From contig NC_063072.1 in NCBI RefSeq assembly GCF_022605165.1, positions 2,790,001 to 2,854,000 of the forward strand: a stretch of DNA of 64,000 nt, read 5' to 3'. The stretch's first letter is position 1. Every line of letters begins with the position of its first letter. Shown here in pieces: positions 44,991 to 56,373 of this stretch. The notes under the pieces were generated by a model that was not told the DNA's origin, searched no databases, and saw only the letters and a program-made list of their open reading frames with translations. A program made the position numbers and the translations under genes. Source of the stretch: Purpureocillium takamizusanense (lineage: Eukaryota > Ascomycota > Sordariomycetes > Hypocreales > Ophiocordycipitaceae).

Positions 44991-47900
44991 ATGGGCCTGC
45001 TCGAGGATTTCGACGACCGACACATTTCTTTCGAAGCTGAAAAGCAAGAATACAAGCCGTACGAGTACGAGACCGAGAACAATGATTCTTGGGCTGGCGC
45101 TCTCCCGGTGAAGCAGGGTCTGTACGACCCTAGCTATGAAAAGGATGCTTGCGGTGTCGGCTTTGCTTGGTACGTTTTCCATCCCCCTCCAAGCCTTCCC
45201 TCAACCAAACTGTCGATGCTGACCGCGCCGCAGCCACATCAAGGGCAAGCCGAGCCACAAAATCGTCAGCGATGCGCGCAACCTCCTGTGCAACATGACC
45301 CATCGGGGAGCCGTGGGTTCTGATGCCCGCGACGGTGACGGCGCCGGTGTCATGACGTCCATTCCCCACAAGTTCTTCATCAAGAACTTTGAGAGGGAGG
45401 AGAACATCAAGCTTCCCCCTCTCGGGCAGTACGCTGTGGGAAACCTGTTCTTCAAGCCCGACGAGGAGACCCTCGAGGAGTCCAAGAGGCAGCTGGAAGA
45501 TGTTGCCGAGTCGCTGGGCTTGCGAGTCCTTGGCTGGCGCCGGCCTCCTGTCGACTCGACGCTGCTCGGCCCTGCCGCCAAGTCGCGCGAGCCCATCATT
45601 GCTCAGCCATTTGTCGTTCTTGCCTCTGCCTACGGCCCTGGCAATGAGCCCCAAATGACCGACCCTGACAAGTTCAATGACCGCCTCTTTGAGCGCCAGC
45701 TGTATGTGCTGCGGAAACGTGCCACTCACACCATCGGCCTCAAGAATTGGTTCTATCTCTGCTCCCTCTCCAACAAGAACATTGTCTACAAGGGCCAGCT
45801 TGCCCCTGTCCAGGTCTACTCGTACTACCACGACCTCGTCAACGCCGACTACGAAGCTCACTTTGCTCTCGTCCACTCTCGTTTTTCCACAAACACTTTC
45901 CCGTCCTGGGACCGTGCCCAGCCGCTGCGGTGGGCCGCTCACAATGGTGAAATCAACACCCTGAGAGGCAACAAGAACTGGATGAGAGCCCGCGAGGGTG
46001 TCATGCAGTCCGATGTTTTCAAGGAGGAGCTTGAGATGATGTACCCCGTTGTCGAGGATGGAGGCTCCGACTCGGCTGCCTTTGACAATGTCCTTGAGCT
46101 GCTCACCATCAACGGCGTGCTCTCACTGCCCGAGGCCGTCATGCTCATGGTTCCCGAGGCCTGGCAGGGCAACGAGGATATGGACCCCAAGAAGGCTGCT
46201 TTCTATGAGTGGGCCGCTTGCCAGATGGAGCCTTGGGACGGCCCTGCTCTCTTCACCTTTGCCGACGGACGGTACTGCGGTGCTAACCTGGACCGAAATG
46301 GTCTGCGACCGTGCCGTTTCTACGTCCTTGACGATGACCGCATCATTTGCGCGTCCGAGGTTGGCACTATTCCTGTCGAGCCCGAGAGTGTCATTCAGAA
46401 GGGCCGTCTCCAGCCTGGTCGCATGCTTCTGGTCGATACCCAGGCGGGACGCATCATCGACGACAAGGAGCTCAAGGAGGCCGTGTCCAGCCGCCACGAC
46501 TTCCGCTCTTGGCTCGACCGCGAGCTCATCACCATGCCCAAGGTTCTCGAGACCCTGGAGACGTCTGTTGATCTCGCCGCCAAGCTGGATGATACCCTCC
46601 TCCAGGAGGACCCGCTGCTGCTCTCCTTCGGCTACACCCATGAGCAGGTCAGCTTGCTCCTCGCCCCCATGGCTGCTGATGAGAAGGAAGCCCTCGGCTC
46701 CATGGGCAACGATGGTCCACTTGCGTGCTTGACGCAGGCCCCCCGTCTTCTCTATGACTACTTCCGACAGCTCTTCGCCCAGGTCACTAACCCTCCCATT
46801 GACCCCATCCGAGAGTCCATCGTCATGTCCCTGGAGTGCTACGTCGGTCCCCAGGGCAACCTGCTGGAGATGGATGCCTCACAGTGCGGCCGTCTGATGC
46901 TGCCCAGCCCCGTCTTGTCCATCCCCGAGTTCAAGGCTATCAACAGCATGGCTTCTCTCTACCCCGAGTGGACTGTCAAGACCATCGATCTGACCTTCCC
47001 CAAGTCCCAGGGTGTTCAGGGTTATCTTGATCACCTCGACGAGATCTGCAAAGAGGCCACTGCTGCCATCGAGGCTCGTGACCGCATCATCGTCCTGTCT
47101 GACCGCCAGACTTCGGCTGACCGCGTCCCCGTTTCGGCGGCGCTCGCCTCTGGCATGGTCCACCACCACCTCGTTAGCAACAAGTGGCGATCCATGGCTG
47201 CCCTGGTAGTCGAGACTGCGGAGGCTCGTGAGGTGCACCACATGTGCGTGCTGCTCGGCTACGGTGCGGACGCTGTCAACCCGTACCTCGCCATGGAGTG
47301 CATTCTCAAGCTGAACTGGGAGGGCTTGATCAAGAAGAAGCTCACTGACGAGGCTTTGATCCGAAACTACAAGCACTCTTGCGATGGTGGCATCCTCAAG
47401 GTCATGAGCAAGATGGGTATCTCGACCCTTGCCTCGTACAAGGGAGCCCAGATTTTCGAGGCCCTCGGCCTTGACGAGTCTGTTGTCGAGCGCTGCTTCA
47501 GGGGCACTGCGTCTCGCATCCAGGGCCTCACCTTCGACCTCATTGCCGAGGACGCTTTCCGCTTCCACGAGCGAGGCTTCTCGTCCCGCTACACTGTGAG
47601 CATCAAGGGCCTCCCCGAGTCCGGCGAGTACCACTGGAGAGACGGCGGTGAGCCGCACGTCAACGACCCTGCTTCCATTGCCAACATCCAGGATGCCGTG
47701 CGCACCAAGAACGACAAGTCGTACGAGGCCTACTCCAAGTCTGAGTATGAGCAGATCAAGAACTGCACGCTGCGCGGCCTGTTGGACTTCAAGTTCGAGG
47801 ACCGCACTCCCGTGCCCATCGACCAGGTCGAGCCCTGGACGGAGATTGTCCGACGATTCTGCACTGGCGCCATGTCTTACGGCTCCATCTCCATGGAGTC

Positions 47901-50900
47901 TCACTCGACTCTCGCCGTGGCCATGAACCGACTCGGTGGCAAGTCCAATACTGGTGAGGGTGGCGAGGATCCCGAGCGATCTCAGCGCCTGCCCAATGGC
48001 GACACCATGAGATCAGCCATCAAGCAGGTTGCCTCTGGCCGGTTCGGTGTTACCTCTGCCTACCTTGCCGACTCGGACGAGCTGCAGATCAAGATGGCCC
48101 AGGGTGCCAAGCCTGGCGAGGGCGGTGAGCTGCCTGGCCACAAGGTGTCCAAGTCCATCGCCCGGACCCGCCACTCCACTCCTGGCGTCGGCCTCATCTC
48201 GCCCCCTCCTCATCACGACATCTACTCCATTGAGGATCTGAAGCAGCTTATTTACGACCTCAAGTGCTCCAGCCCCCGATCTCGCGTCTCTGTGAAGCTC
48301 GTCTCCGAGGTCGGTGTCGGCATCGTTGCCTCTGGTGTCGCCAAGGCCAAGGCCGACCATATTCTCATTTCGGGACACGATGGCGGTACTGGTGCCTCTC
48401 GATGGACTGGCATCAAGTATGCGGGTCTTCCTTGGGAGCTGGGTCTTGCTGAGACCCATCAGACTCTTGTTCTCAATGACCTGCGAGGCCGTGTCGTTGT
48501 GCAGACGGACGGTCAACTGAGGACCGGACGCGATGTCGCCATTGCCTGCCTTCTCGGCGCCGAGGAATGGGGCTTCGCCACCGCCCCTCTCATCGCCATG
48601 GGCTGCATCATGATGCGCAAGTGCCACCTGAACTCCTGCCCGGTCGGTATCGCAACCCAGGACCCCGAGCTCCGCGCCAAGTTCCAGGGAACTCCCGAGC
48701 ACGTCATCAACTTCTTCTACTATGTCGCCAACGAGCTCCGTGCCATTATGGCTCAGCTTGGTTTCCGCACCATCAACGAGATGGTTGGCCACGTGGAAGT
48801 CCTTAAGATGCGGGATGACCTGCGCACCAAGAAGACAGCCAACATCGATCTGTCGCTGTTGCTTACGCCTGCTCACAAGCTTCGCCCCGGTGTTGCCACC
48901 TTCAACGTCCGCAAGCAGGACCACAAGCTCTATGTCCGCCTGGATAACAAGCTCATCTCGGAGGCTGAGTTGACGCTGGACAAGGGCCTTCCATCCAGGA
49001 TCGAATGCGATGTCATCAACACAGACCGCGCCATGGGTACCTCTCTGTCCTACCAGATCTCGAAGCGGTACGGTGAGGCTGGTCTGCCGTTGGACACGGT
49101 TCACGTCAATATCAAGGGCTCGGCTGGTCAGTCATTTGGCGCCTTCCTCGCTCCTGGCGTTACCTTGGAGCTTGAGGGCGACGCCAACGACTACGTTGGC
49201 AAGGGCCTCTCTGGTGGTCGTCTGATCATCTACCCGCCCCGCTCTGCCGTGTTCAAGGCGGAAGAGAACATCCTGATCGGCAACGTTTGCTTGTACGGCG
49301 CCACGACTGGTACTTGCTTCTTCCGGGGTGTCGCCGCCGAGCGATTCGCTGTGCGCAACTCGGGTGCCACCGCTGTCGTCGAGGGCATTGGTGACCACGG
49401 CTGCGAGTACATGACTGGTGGCCGCATTGTCATTCTCGGAAGCACCGGCCGCAACTTTGCCGCAGGCATGTCTGGCGGTATAGCTTATGTTCTCGACAAG
49501 AACCGTGACTTCCACGACAAGCTCAACTCTGAGATGGTGGAAGCTGGCCCTCTTGAGGACCCAGCCGAGATTGCTTACCTCCGTGGCCTGATCGAGGATC
49601 ACCACCATTACACCGGATCTGAGCTGGCGGCTCGTATCCTCGTGGACTTTAACCGCGCCCTGCCTCGCTTTGTCAAGGTCCTGCCTGTCGATTACAAGCG
49701 CGTCTTGGAGGAGGAAGCCGCCAAGGCTGCTGCTGCGAAGCGCGCCGAGTACAACCTTCCTGTCGTCTCCGGCGTTCAGCATAAGAAGGAGGAGAAGGAT
49801 AAGGCCCCCAAGCTTCAGGACATGGAGGAAGCTGTCGGTGACAACGCCGCTGAGAAGAAGCGTGCGCTGGTGCTCGACAAGACCAAGGGCTTCATGAAGT
49901 ATGCCCGGCGCTCCGAGAAGTATCGCGCTGTGACCACTCGAACCAAGGACTGGGCTGAGCTCAGCTCTCGCCTGAACGAGGACGAGCTCAAGTATCAGTC
50001 GGCGCGTTGCATGGACTGCGGCGTTCCGTTCTGCCAGTCGGAGACGGGCTGCCCCATCTCCAACATCATTCCCAAGTGGAACGAGCTGGTATTCCAGAAC
50101 CAGTGGAAGGACGCGCTCAACCGTCTTCTCATGACGAACAACTTCCCCGAGTTTACTGGCCGTGTGTGCCCCGCTCCTTGCGAGGGCGCTTGCGTCCTGG
50201 GCATCAACGAGGACCCTGTTGGCATCAAGTCCATCGAGTGCGCGATCATCGACCGTGGCTTTGAGATGGGCTGGATGGTTCCCCAGCCGCCCAAGGTCCG
50301 TACCGGAAAGAATATTGCAGTCATTGGTTCTGGTCCTGCTGGTCTGGCCGCTGCCGACCAGCTGAACCGCGCCGGCCACAGTGTCACTGTCTATGAGCGC
50401 GCCGACCGTTTGGGCGGTCTGCTGATGTACGGCATCCCGAACATGAAGTTGGATAAGCGTATTGTCAAGCGACGTACCGACTTCATGGCCGCCGAGGGCA
50501 TCAACTTCAAGACTGGAGTCGCCATCGGCGAAGACGGCCAGCCCAGCCTCGGCGATCTGCGGAGCAGTAATGATGCCGTCATCATCGCAACGGGCGCCAC
50601 TGTTGCCCGTGACCTGCCCATCAAGGGCCGCGAGCTGAGCGGCATCCACTACGCGATGGAGTTCCTGCACAAGAACACCAAATCTCTGCTCGACTCGGAG
50701 CTGGCTGACAACGCGTACATCACGGCCAAGGACAAGCACGTGGTTGTCATCGGTGGTGGCGATACCGGCAACGACTGCATTGGTACCTCGGTCCGCCATG
50801 GTGCCAAGTCAGTCACCAACTTCGAGCTCCTGCCCCAGCCGCCCCCGGAGCGCGCCAGCGACAACCCATGGCCTCAGTGGCCTCGCATCTACCGTGTCGA

Positions 50901-51467
50901 TTACGGCCACACCGAGGTTCGCCAGCACACGGGCAAGGACCCCAGAGAGTACTGCATCATGTCCGAGGAGTTTGTCGATGACGGTAGCGGCAAGGTCAAG
51001 GGCATCAACACCATTCGCGTGGAGTGGACCAAGTCGCCTAGCGGCGGCTGGGACATGAAGAAGGTGGATGGCTCGCAGCAGTTCTTCCCTGCCGACCTCG
51101 TGCTCCTGGCCATGGGTTTCCTTGGACCCGAAGCTCGCGTTCTTGGTGATGACATTGAGAAGGATGCGCGCAAGAACGTCAAGACGCCTGCCGGCAAGTA
51201 CTGCACCAACCTGGATGGCGTCTTCGCCGCCGGTGACGCCCGCCGTGGACAGTCTTTGATTGTTTGGTAAGTCTCTTTTGCACGCACTGCATGGACTGGA
51301 GCGAACGCTTTGCTAACACATCGCTCAGGGGCATCAACGAGGGTCGCATGGCAGCGCGTGAGGTGGACTTGTACCTTGAGGACAACACCAACCTGCCAGT
51401 CACGGGCGGCATTGTCAAGCGCACTGCGCAGGAGATTCTCAAGCGCGTGGTTGAGGTCGAGGCTTAG
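44991..51467 (+). CDS. GLT1: Glutamate synthase, single-chain NAD(P)H-GOGAT (2116 aa, 3 exons)
   Basis: The enzyme makes two glutamates from glutamine and 2-oxoglutarate with NAD(P)H, the assimilation step of the GS/GOGAT cycle (family knowledge). Exons are 44991-45169, 45234-51266 and 51329-51467, with 64- and 62-bp introns. The N-terminal 53 residues are a propeptide: Cys54 in KDACGVGFACHIKGKPSHKI is the class II amidotransferase nucleophile. The order is then glutaminase (54-about 480), central domain, FMN synthase domain (about 870-1240) with the 3Fe-4S cysteines C1184, C1190 and C1195 (CIMMRKCHLNSCPVG), GXGXG helix domain, and the beta-type reductase: 4Fe-4S cysteines from C1652 (CMDCGVPFCQSETGC), FAD site near 1754 (IAVIGSGPAGLAAA) and NAD(P)H site near 1896 (VVVIGGGDTGNDC). 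All key residues are present and the length is normal. The ATG at 44991 is the only one in frame. Confidence 0.97.
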
Positions 51468-52917
51468 TAACGAGAAAAAAAAACCCGTTCGGTTTGTGAT
51501 TGCGGCGTTTTGGAAACGACTTTGTTTTCCTTTTCTTGGGGAAACGGCAGCATGCGACGACAGTGATGGACACGAGGCATGCCTTGTTTCGCCCATTCGG
51601 ACGGGTATGAGCGGATGGATTATGATACCAGCAAGACTTGGGGGCCGTCGGTTTGCCAGTTTTCATACCATGTTGCTGCATGCGCCTGGATTTCAGACGC
51701 GACATGTATCGTGTCGAGCATGTTTGGTGGTTTTTGACGCAGACACGAGAAAAGGCTGTACATATGCGAAGGCTCGTCTCGAGGGCTGAAAATACACATA
51801 GGAATCTATCTACAGTGTGATGTTATCCAGTTGACGTACGCGAATGCCGATATCTGCCTTCCAGGCTGCCTATGGAGATGTATAGGAAGAGGCACTGGAT
51901 GAGGCACTCAGGGAAAATGTTTGAACTCCAATCGCGTCTTTGACTCGGGCACCGAACCTGTCTTCCGACACTCGGCCACCGTCGTCGTCTTCGCTGGGAA
52001 CGCGCACTTCGTGCTCCGGTTGCGGCTAATGGCTCATCAGCAAATCGGAAACCTTACCTTTCCAAGTGCGCGTACATGTGTGGTGGCACTGAAGGACTGG
52101 GCTTGCAGCGGAGGGGCAGCGCCCACTGCGTCACTGAAGGGAGTGGAGTGGAGCGCTAATGCGCGGGCTGCTTTGGTCGGCATGTCGGTAACTGTAGGTA
52201 CAGGCACTGGGCGGGCTGCCTAGGTTGGCTGCGTTGGTTCGCACCTGCAGTGGGACAGACGGGACCCCTGTAGCCGAACCAGCTCTGGCAAGGTCTGGCG
52301 CTGAAAATATTGGCAGCACGTGCCAAACTCTAATCGCTGATAGGGCAATGGCTGGGGAAGAGCTCCCCAGCAAGTGGGGGGGAAGCAACAAGCTGGACCG
52401 AGAGCAATCGATCCCATCGTTTTGCTCGAGTCCATTTGCTGCACCATCTACGACCATCCACTGGTTCATAATTGTCATACATACAGAACGTGCTGCTAGG
52501 CACTAGCTAACTACGTTAGTTATATCCATTGTGTCGGCAGAGCGAGCGAGCAGCCCACGCGCCGCCGACGGCCCTTTGTTCGTCGCGTGGTGGTTTTTCT
52601 TCACGCCCTGAGAGCGGAGCGGACGGAGGTGGGGGGGCTTTTGTTACCCTGCCCTTTGATGACGGTCGAGCCGCCGCCGCCGAGCCGACAACTCTTTGTC
52701 CTCCCAACGCGGGCGCTGAGACACCATCCATCGCACGAGCCTCGTTGCTTGCTACTTGGCTAGCAGCGTAGACGTCTTGCCCCTCCCTCCCCTTGTACGA
52801 CTGTGAGCCGACGAGAGTGACGGTGACGGTGACGGCAGCAGGAGCAACAGCATCAGCAACGGCGACTATCGCAATCGCCACGAGGACGAGGACGACGAGG
52901 ACGACGAGGACGACGAA
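51468..52917. other. Intergenic spacer GLT1-VTC
   Basis: About 1.45 kb without a recognisable gene. The last 40 bp before the VTC start are a GAC/GAG run that would also be open in the same frame, but the conserved SPX start is the ATG at 52918. Confidence 0.6.
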
Positions 52918-55391
52918 ATGCGGTTCGGCAAGACGCTGCGGGACGCCGTCTACGCCCCATGGAAGGACAAGTACATTGACTACACCAAGCTCAAGGCGCT
53001 GCTGCACGAGGATAAGGTCGACGACGACGGCGCTGTGCCCTGGACCGAGGAGGACGAGAAGCAGTTCTGCGATGAGATATTCAACGTCCAGCTCGAAAAG
53101 GTCGCCCAGTTCCAGCAGGAGCGGGTCGACGATCTGAAGCAGCGCGTCGATGCCGCCTTTGATAAGCTCAAGGAGCTCGCGCCCACCACTCCCGCCGTCG
53201 CCGAGGCGAGCGACAATGGCGACGACGGTGGCGAGGGCGCTGCGGCGCCGCCTAAGAGCGACGTTCCCGCACCGCGCCTGCGCGAGCTGGAAAAGGAGCT
53301 CGACGACATCACCAATGAAGTCAAGGAGCTGAAAAAGTATAGCAGCATCAACTACACGGGCTTCCTCAAGATCGTCAAGAAGCATGACCGCAAGAGGGGC
53401 GATCGATACCGCGTCAGGCCCATGATGCAGCTGAGCCTGGCGCAGCGGCCGTTCAACTCAGAGCAGGGCTACTCTCCGCTCCTCAACAAGCTGTCCATCA
53501 TGTACTTCGCCATCAGACAGCAGCTCGAGGGCGGGGACCAGGCACCGCCCGACCTCGAGAGCCAGGGCGAGACGCATAACGGCGAGAGGTACACCGCTCA
53601 TAAGTGTAAGCGTTTTTTGGTGGAAGGCCCATATGCTCGACGGTGTAACCACTAACGCTACGGGCTGCAGTTTGGGTGCACCCGGATAACCTCCTCGAGG
53701 TCAAGACTCTCATCCTCCGCCGCCTCCCGTCGCTCGTCTACAGCGAACAGTCTGCCAAGGAACTGGATGCCGACAACTCGCCTGCCATCACGTCTCTCTA
53801 CTTCGACAACAGAAAGTTCGAGCTGTACTCGGAAAAGGTCGACCGCCAATCCGAAGCGTCGTCGCTGCGCCTGCGATGGTACGGCCAGCTTAGCAGCCGA
53901 CCTGAGATTTTCGTCGAGCAGAAGACGGCCGACGCCAAGGGAAACAGCAAGGAGTCCAGGTTTACCATCAAGGACAAATGGGTGAAGCCGTTCCTTGACG
54001 GCGAGTACAGCATGGAGAGGAGCGTGCAAAAGATGGAGCGGCAAGGGGTGCCCGCCGAGCAGGTCGACGAGTACAAGAGCACGGTGGCCAAGATCCAGGG
54101 CTTCCTCCGGGCCAAGAAGCTGTCACCTGTGCTCAGGGCCAACTACGCCCGCACCGCCTTCCAGAAACCCGCCGATGACCGGGTTCGCATCTCCATCGAT
54201 ACCGACCTTGCTTTTGTCCGGGAAGACACGCTGGACAGCGACCGACCCTGCAGGGACCCCAACAACTGGCACCGCGCCGAGATCGACGACTCCAACATGA
54301 CGTATCCGTTCAAGAACATCAACCAGAGCGAGGTGTCCAAGTTCCCGTACGCGGTTCTGGAGATCAAGCTCAAGGAGGACGGCATCCGAAAGCGGCCTGG
54401 CTGGGTGGAGGACCTGATGGCGTCCCATCTCGTCCATCCCACGCCGCGGTTCTCCAAGTTCGTCCACGGCGTCGCCTCCCTGTTCGAGGACTACGTGAAC
54501 AACCTGCCCTTCTGGCTTAGCGACCTGGAAACGGACATTCGTAAGGACCCGCAGAAGGCGTTCGAGGAGAAGGAGCAGCGCCGGGCGCAGCGAGCGGACG
54601 ACGTCATGGCCGTGGGCAGCTTGATCGGCAACGTCACGGGGTCCTACAAGGCCGCGCAGAGCTCGCCCGTGGGTAAGTCGTATCTGGCAGACCGAATGGC
54701 GGCCGACTCGAGAGCGTCCATGTCGCAGTCACTCCGGCGCCGAAGCATGCTGGCGACTGGCGAAGAGGAGGGCGAGTCGAGCAGCTCCCAGCAACAGCCG
54801 GGTCGCGGCGGCTACGGCACTCTGTCGTCGGTGCTCCCGGGCCTGTCGCTGTCCAAGTACGCGAGGGCCAAGCGGGCTCAAAAAGTACAGCTCCCGGAAG
54901 GCGTGGTCGAGCCGACCGAGTGGATCAAGAACATGGGGGAGCTCAAGGTCGAGCCCAAGGTGTGGCTGGCCAACGAGCGGACGTTTCTCAAGTGGCAGCA
55001 CATTTGCATACTCCAGGGCGGCCTGGCTGTTGGGCTGTACACGGCGGCGGGGAAGAACCTGCTGGCCGAGGTGATGGGCATTGTTTACATTGCCATTGCT
55101 GCGTTTGCGGGCATCTGGGGCTACTCGATGATGCAGGTGCGGAGGAGCATGATTGTGGAGAGGAGCGGTAAGGACTTTGACAACATGTTTGGGCCGATTG
55201 TCATCAGTATCGCGCTCATGGTCGCCCTCGTCATCAACTTTGTGTTCTCGGTAAGTGGTCTCCGCTCGGGCTGTTCTCGCGCCACCGGGACATCTGGCTA
55301 ATAGGAACGGGGACAGTATCAAAAGGCGTTTGCCAAGATGGGCGACCACGGCGACAAGGTGGCGTGGTTGGTGACGGACGAGCTGAGATAG
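52918..55391 (+). CDS. VTC2: Vacuolar transporter chaperone subunit, VTC2/VTC3 type (780 aa, 3 exons)
   Basis: The VTC complex makes polyphosphate from ATP and moves it into the vacuole under inositol-pyrophosphate control through SPX domains (family knowledge). Exons are 52918-53605, 53671-55250 and 55317-55391 with 65- and 66-bp introns. An SPX domain (MRFGKTLRDAVYAPWKDKYI to about 185, with the KIVKKHDRKRG lysine surface near 155) is followed by the polymerase-like tunnel domain (about 230-540). Last come three membrane helices of the VTC1-like/DUF202 type, one starting ILQGGLAVGLYTAAGK. The segments DSDRPCRDPNNWHR and LSDLETDIRKDPQKAFEE resemble VTC2/VTC3 more than VTC4. The basic and acidic tunnel motifs (SLRLRWYG, VEQKT, NYARTAF, RVRISID, LEIKL, FSKFVHG) are all present. 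The symbol is by type; VTC3 is equally possible. Confidence 0.9.
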
Positions 55392-56373
55392 TGAAAGGGA
55401 CAATCGTCGGCAGCCTGCCTGTATTCCTAATCACGGCGGGCAGGGATCGTCTGAGCGACAGCATTGCTTTTTGGATAGGACGCGCGCGTGGTGCTTCTTT
55501 GTGTACTACGTATGTATGTAGGCAAGGCAGTCTGAGAGCTTTGTCGATGGTACGGAGGCGAGGCCGCCAAAAGAAGAGACCAACAGGATACCTACCTACC
55601 TATCTACGTGCACGAGTAGCGCTGCGCGGTGCTGGCCTCGAGAGAAATGAAAATGTGCGGGCATGATTCACCACAGCAAGGGGGCATGGCGGCAGGCCCA
55701 GGCGGCCTCTGATTTGCCGCCGCCAGACATTGTTGCATCCTGCATAACGCAAGGCAAGGCAGGGCACGGCAAAGAAAGGCATTGGCAGCGTCGCGTAAGG
55801 CATTGTACTAATGTACTTGGTACTAGAGGGGAATCCAAGGGAAAAAACTAAGGTACCTTCATAGGTAGCTACATGAGGTGCTCTAATTCTGCTGTCCCCA
55901 GTACATCAGCGTGCAGCTGGCAGTTTTATTCTGTGCCGTGTGTGTACGTTACGTCTTGGGCCGCGCAACTCCCTTTCATTCCCTGCTTGCGCTCCTTCTT
56001 CTTCTTCCTTCTCCTCCTTCTTGCATCCATCCGACTTTTGCTGCACGGCGGCCGCGCACGCATCCACATCCCGCTTCATCTGTCGACAAGTCAGTCAGTC
56101 GCTTTTGTGGCATTGGAAACAGGCACAGGAGCAGGAACAAAAGACGGGGAAGCAGAAAAGCCCCCCCGCTCCCATTCCGACGCCCGCTCGCACCCACGCA
56201 CGCCTGCCTGCACGAACGCACGTGTCAACGCGCGCCGCCGGCGAAGCATGTCGACCGACCGCGGGTCTGCTGCATTGCACCTCGTCGAGCGACGACGCCC
56301 ATGTCGATGAGGGCTGCGCGCCGCTCCGCCGACCAAGACCAAGACGACGACGACGGTGACGGTGACGACGGTC
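55392..56373. other. Intergenic spacer after VTC
   Basis: About 1 kb without a gene. CTACC/GGTAC elements lie near 55590-55610 and 55815-55870; a CACGTG lies at 56219-56224, about 150 bp before the next ATG. The last 100 bp are a GAC-rich run. Confidence 0.6.

Noticed and set aside
52860..52917. Acidic N-terminal extension of the VTC frame
   Set aside because: The GAC/GAG run is in frame but has no ATG, and SPX domains begin directly with the M-R/K-F-G start found at 52918.
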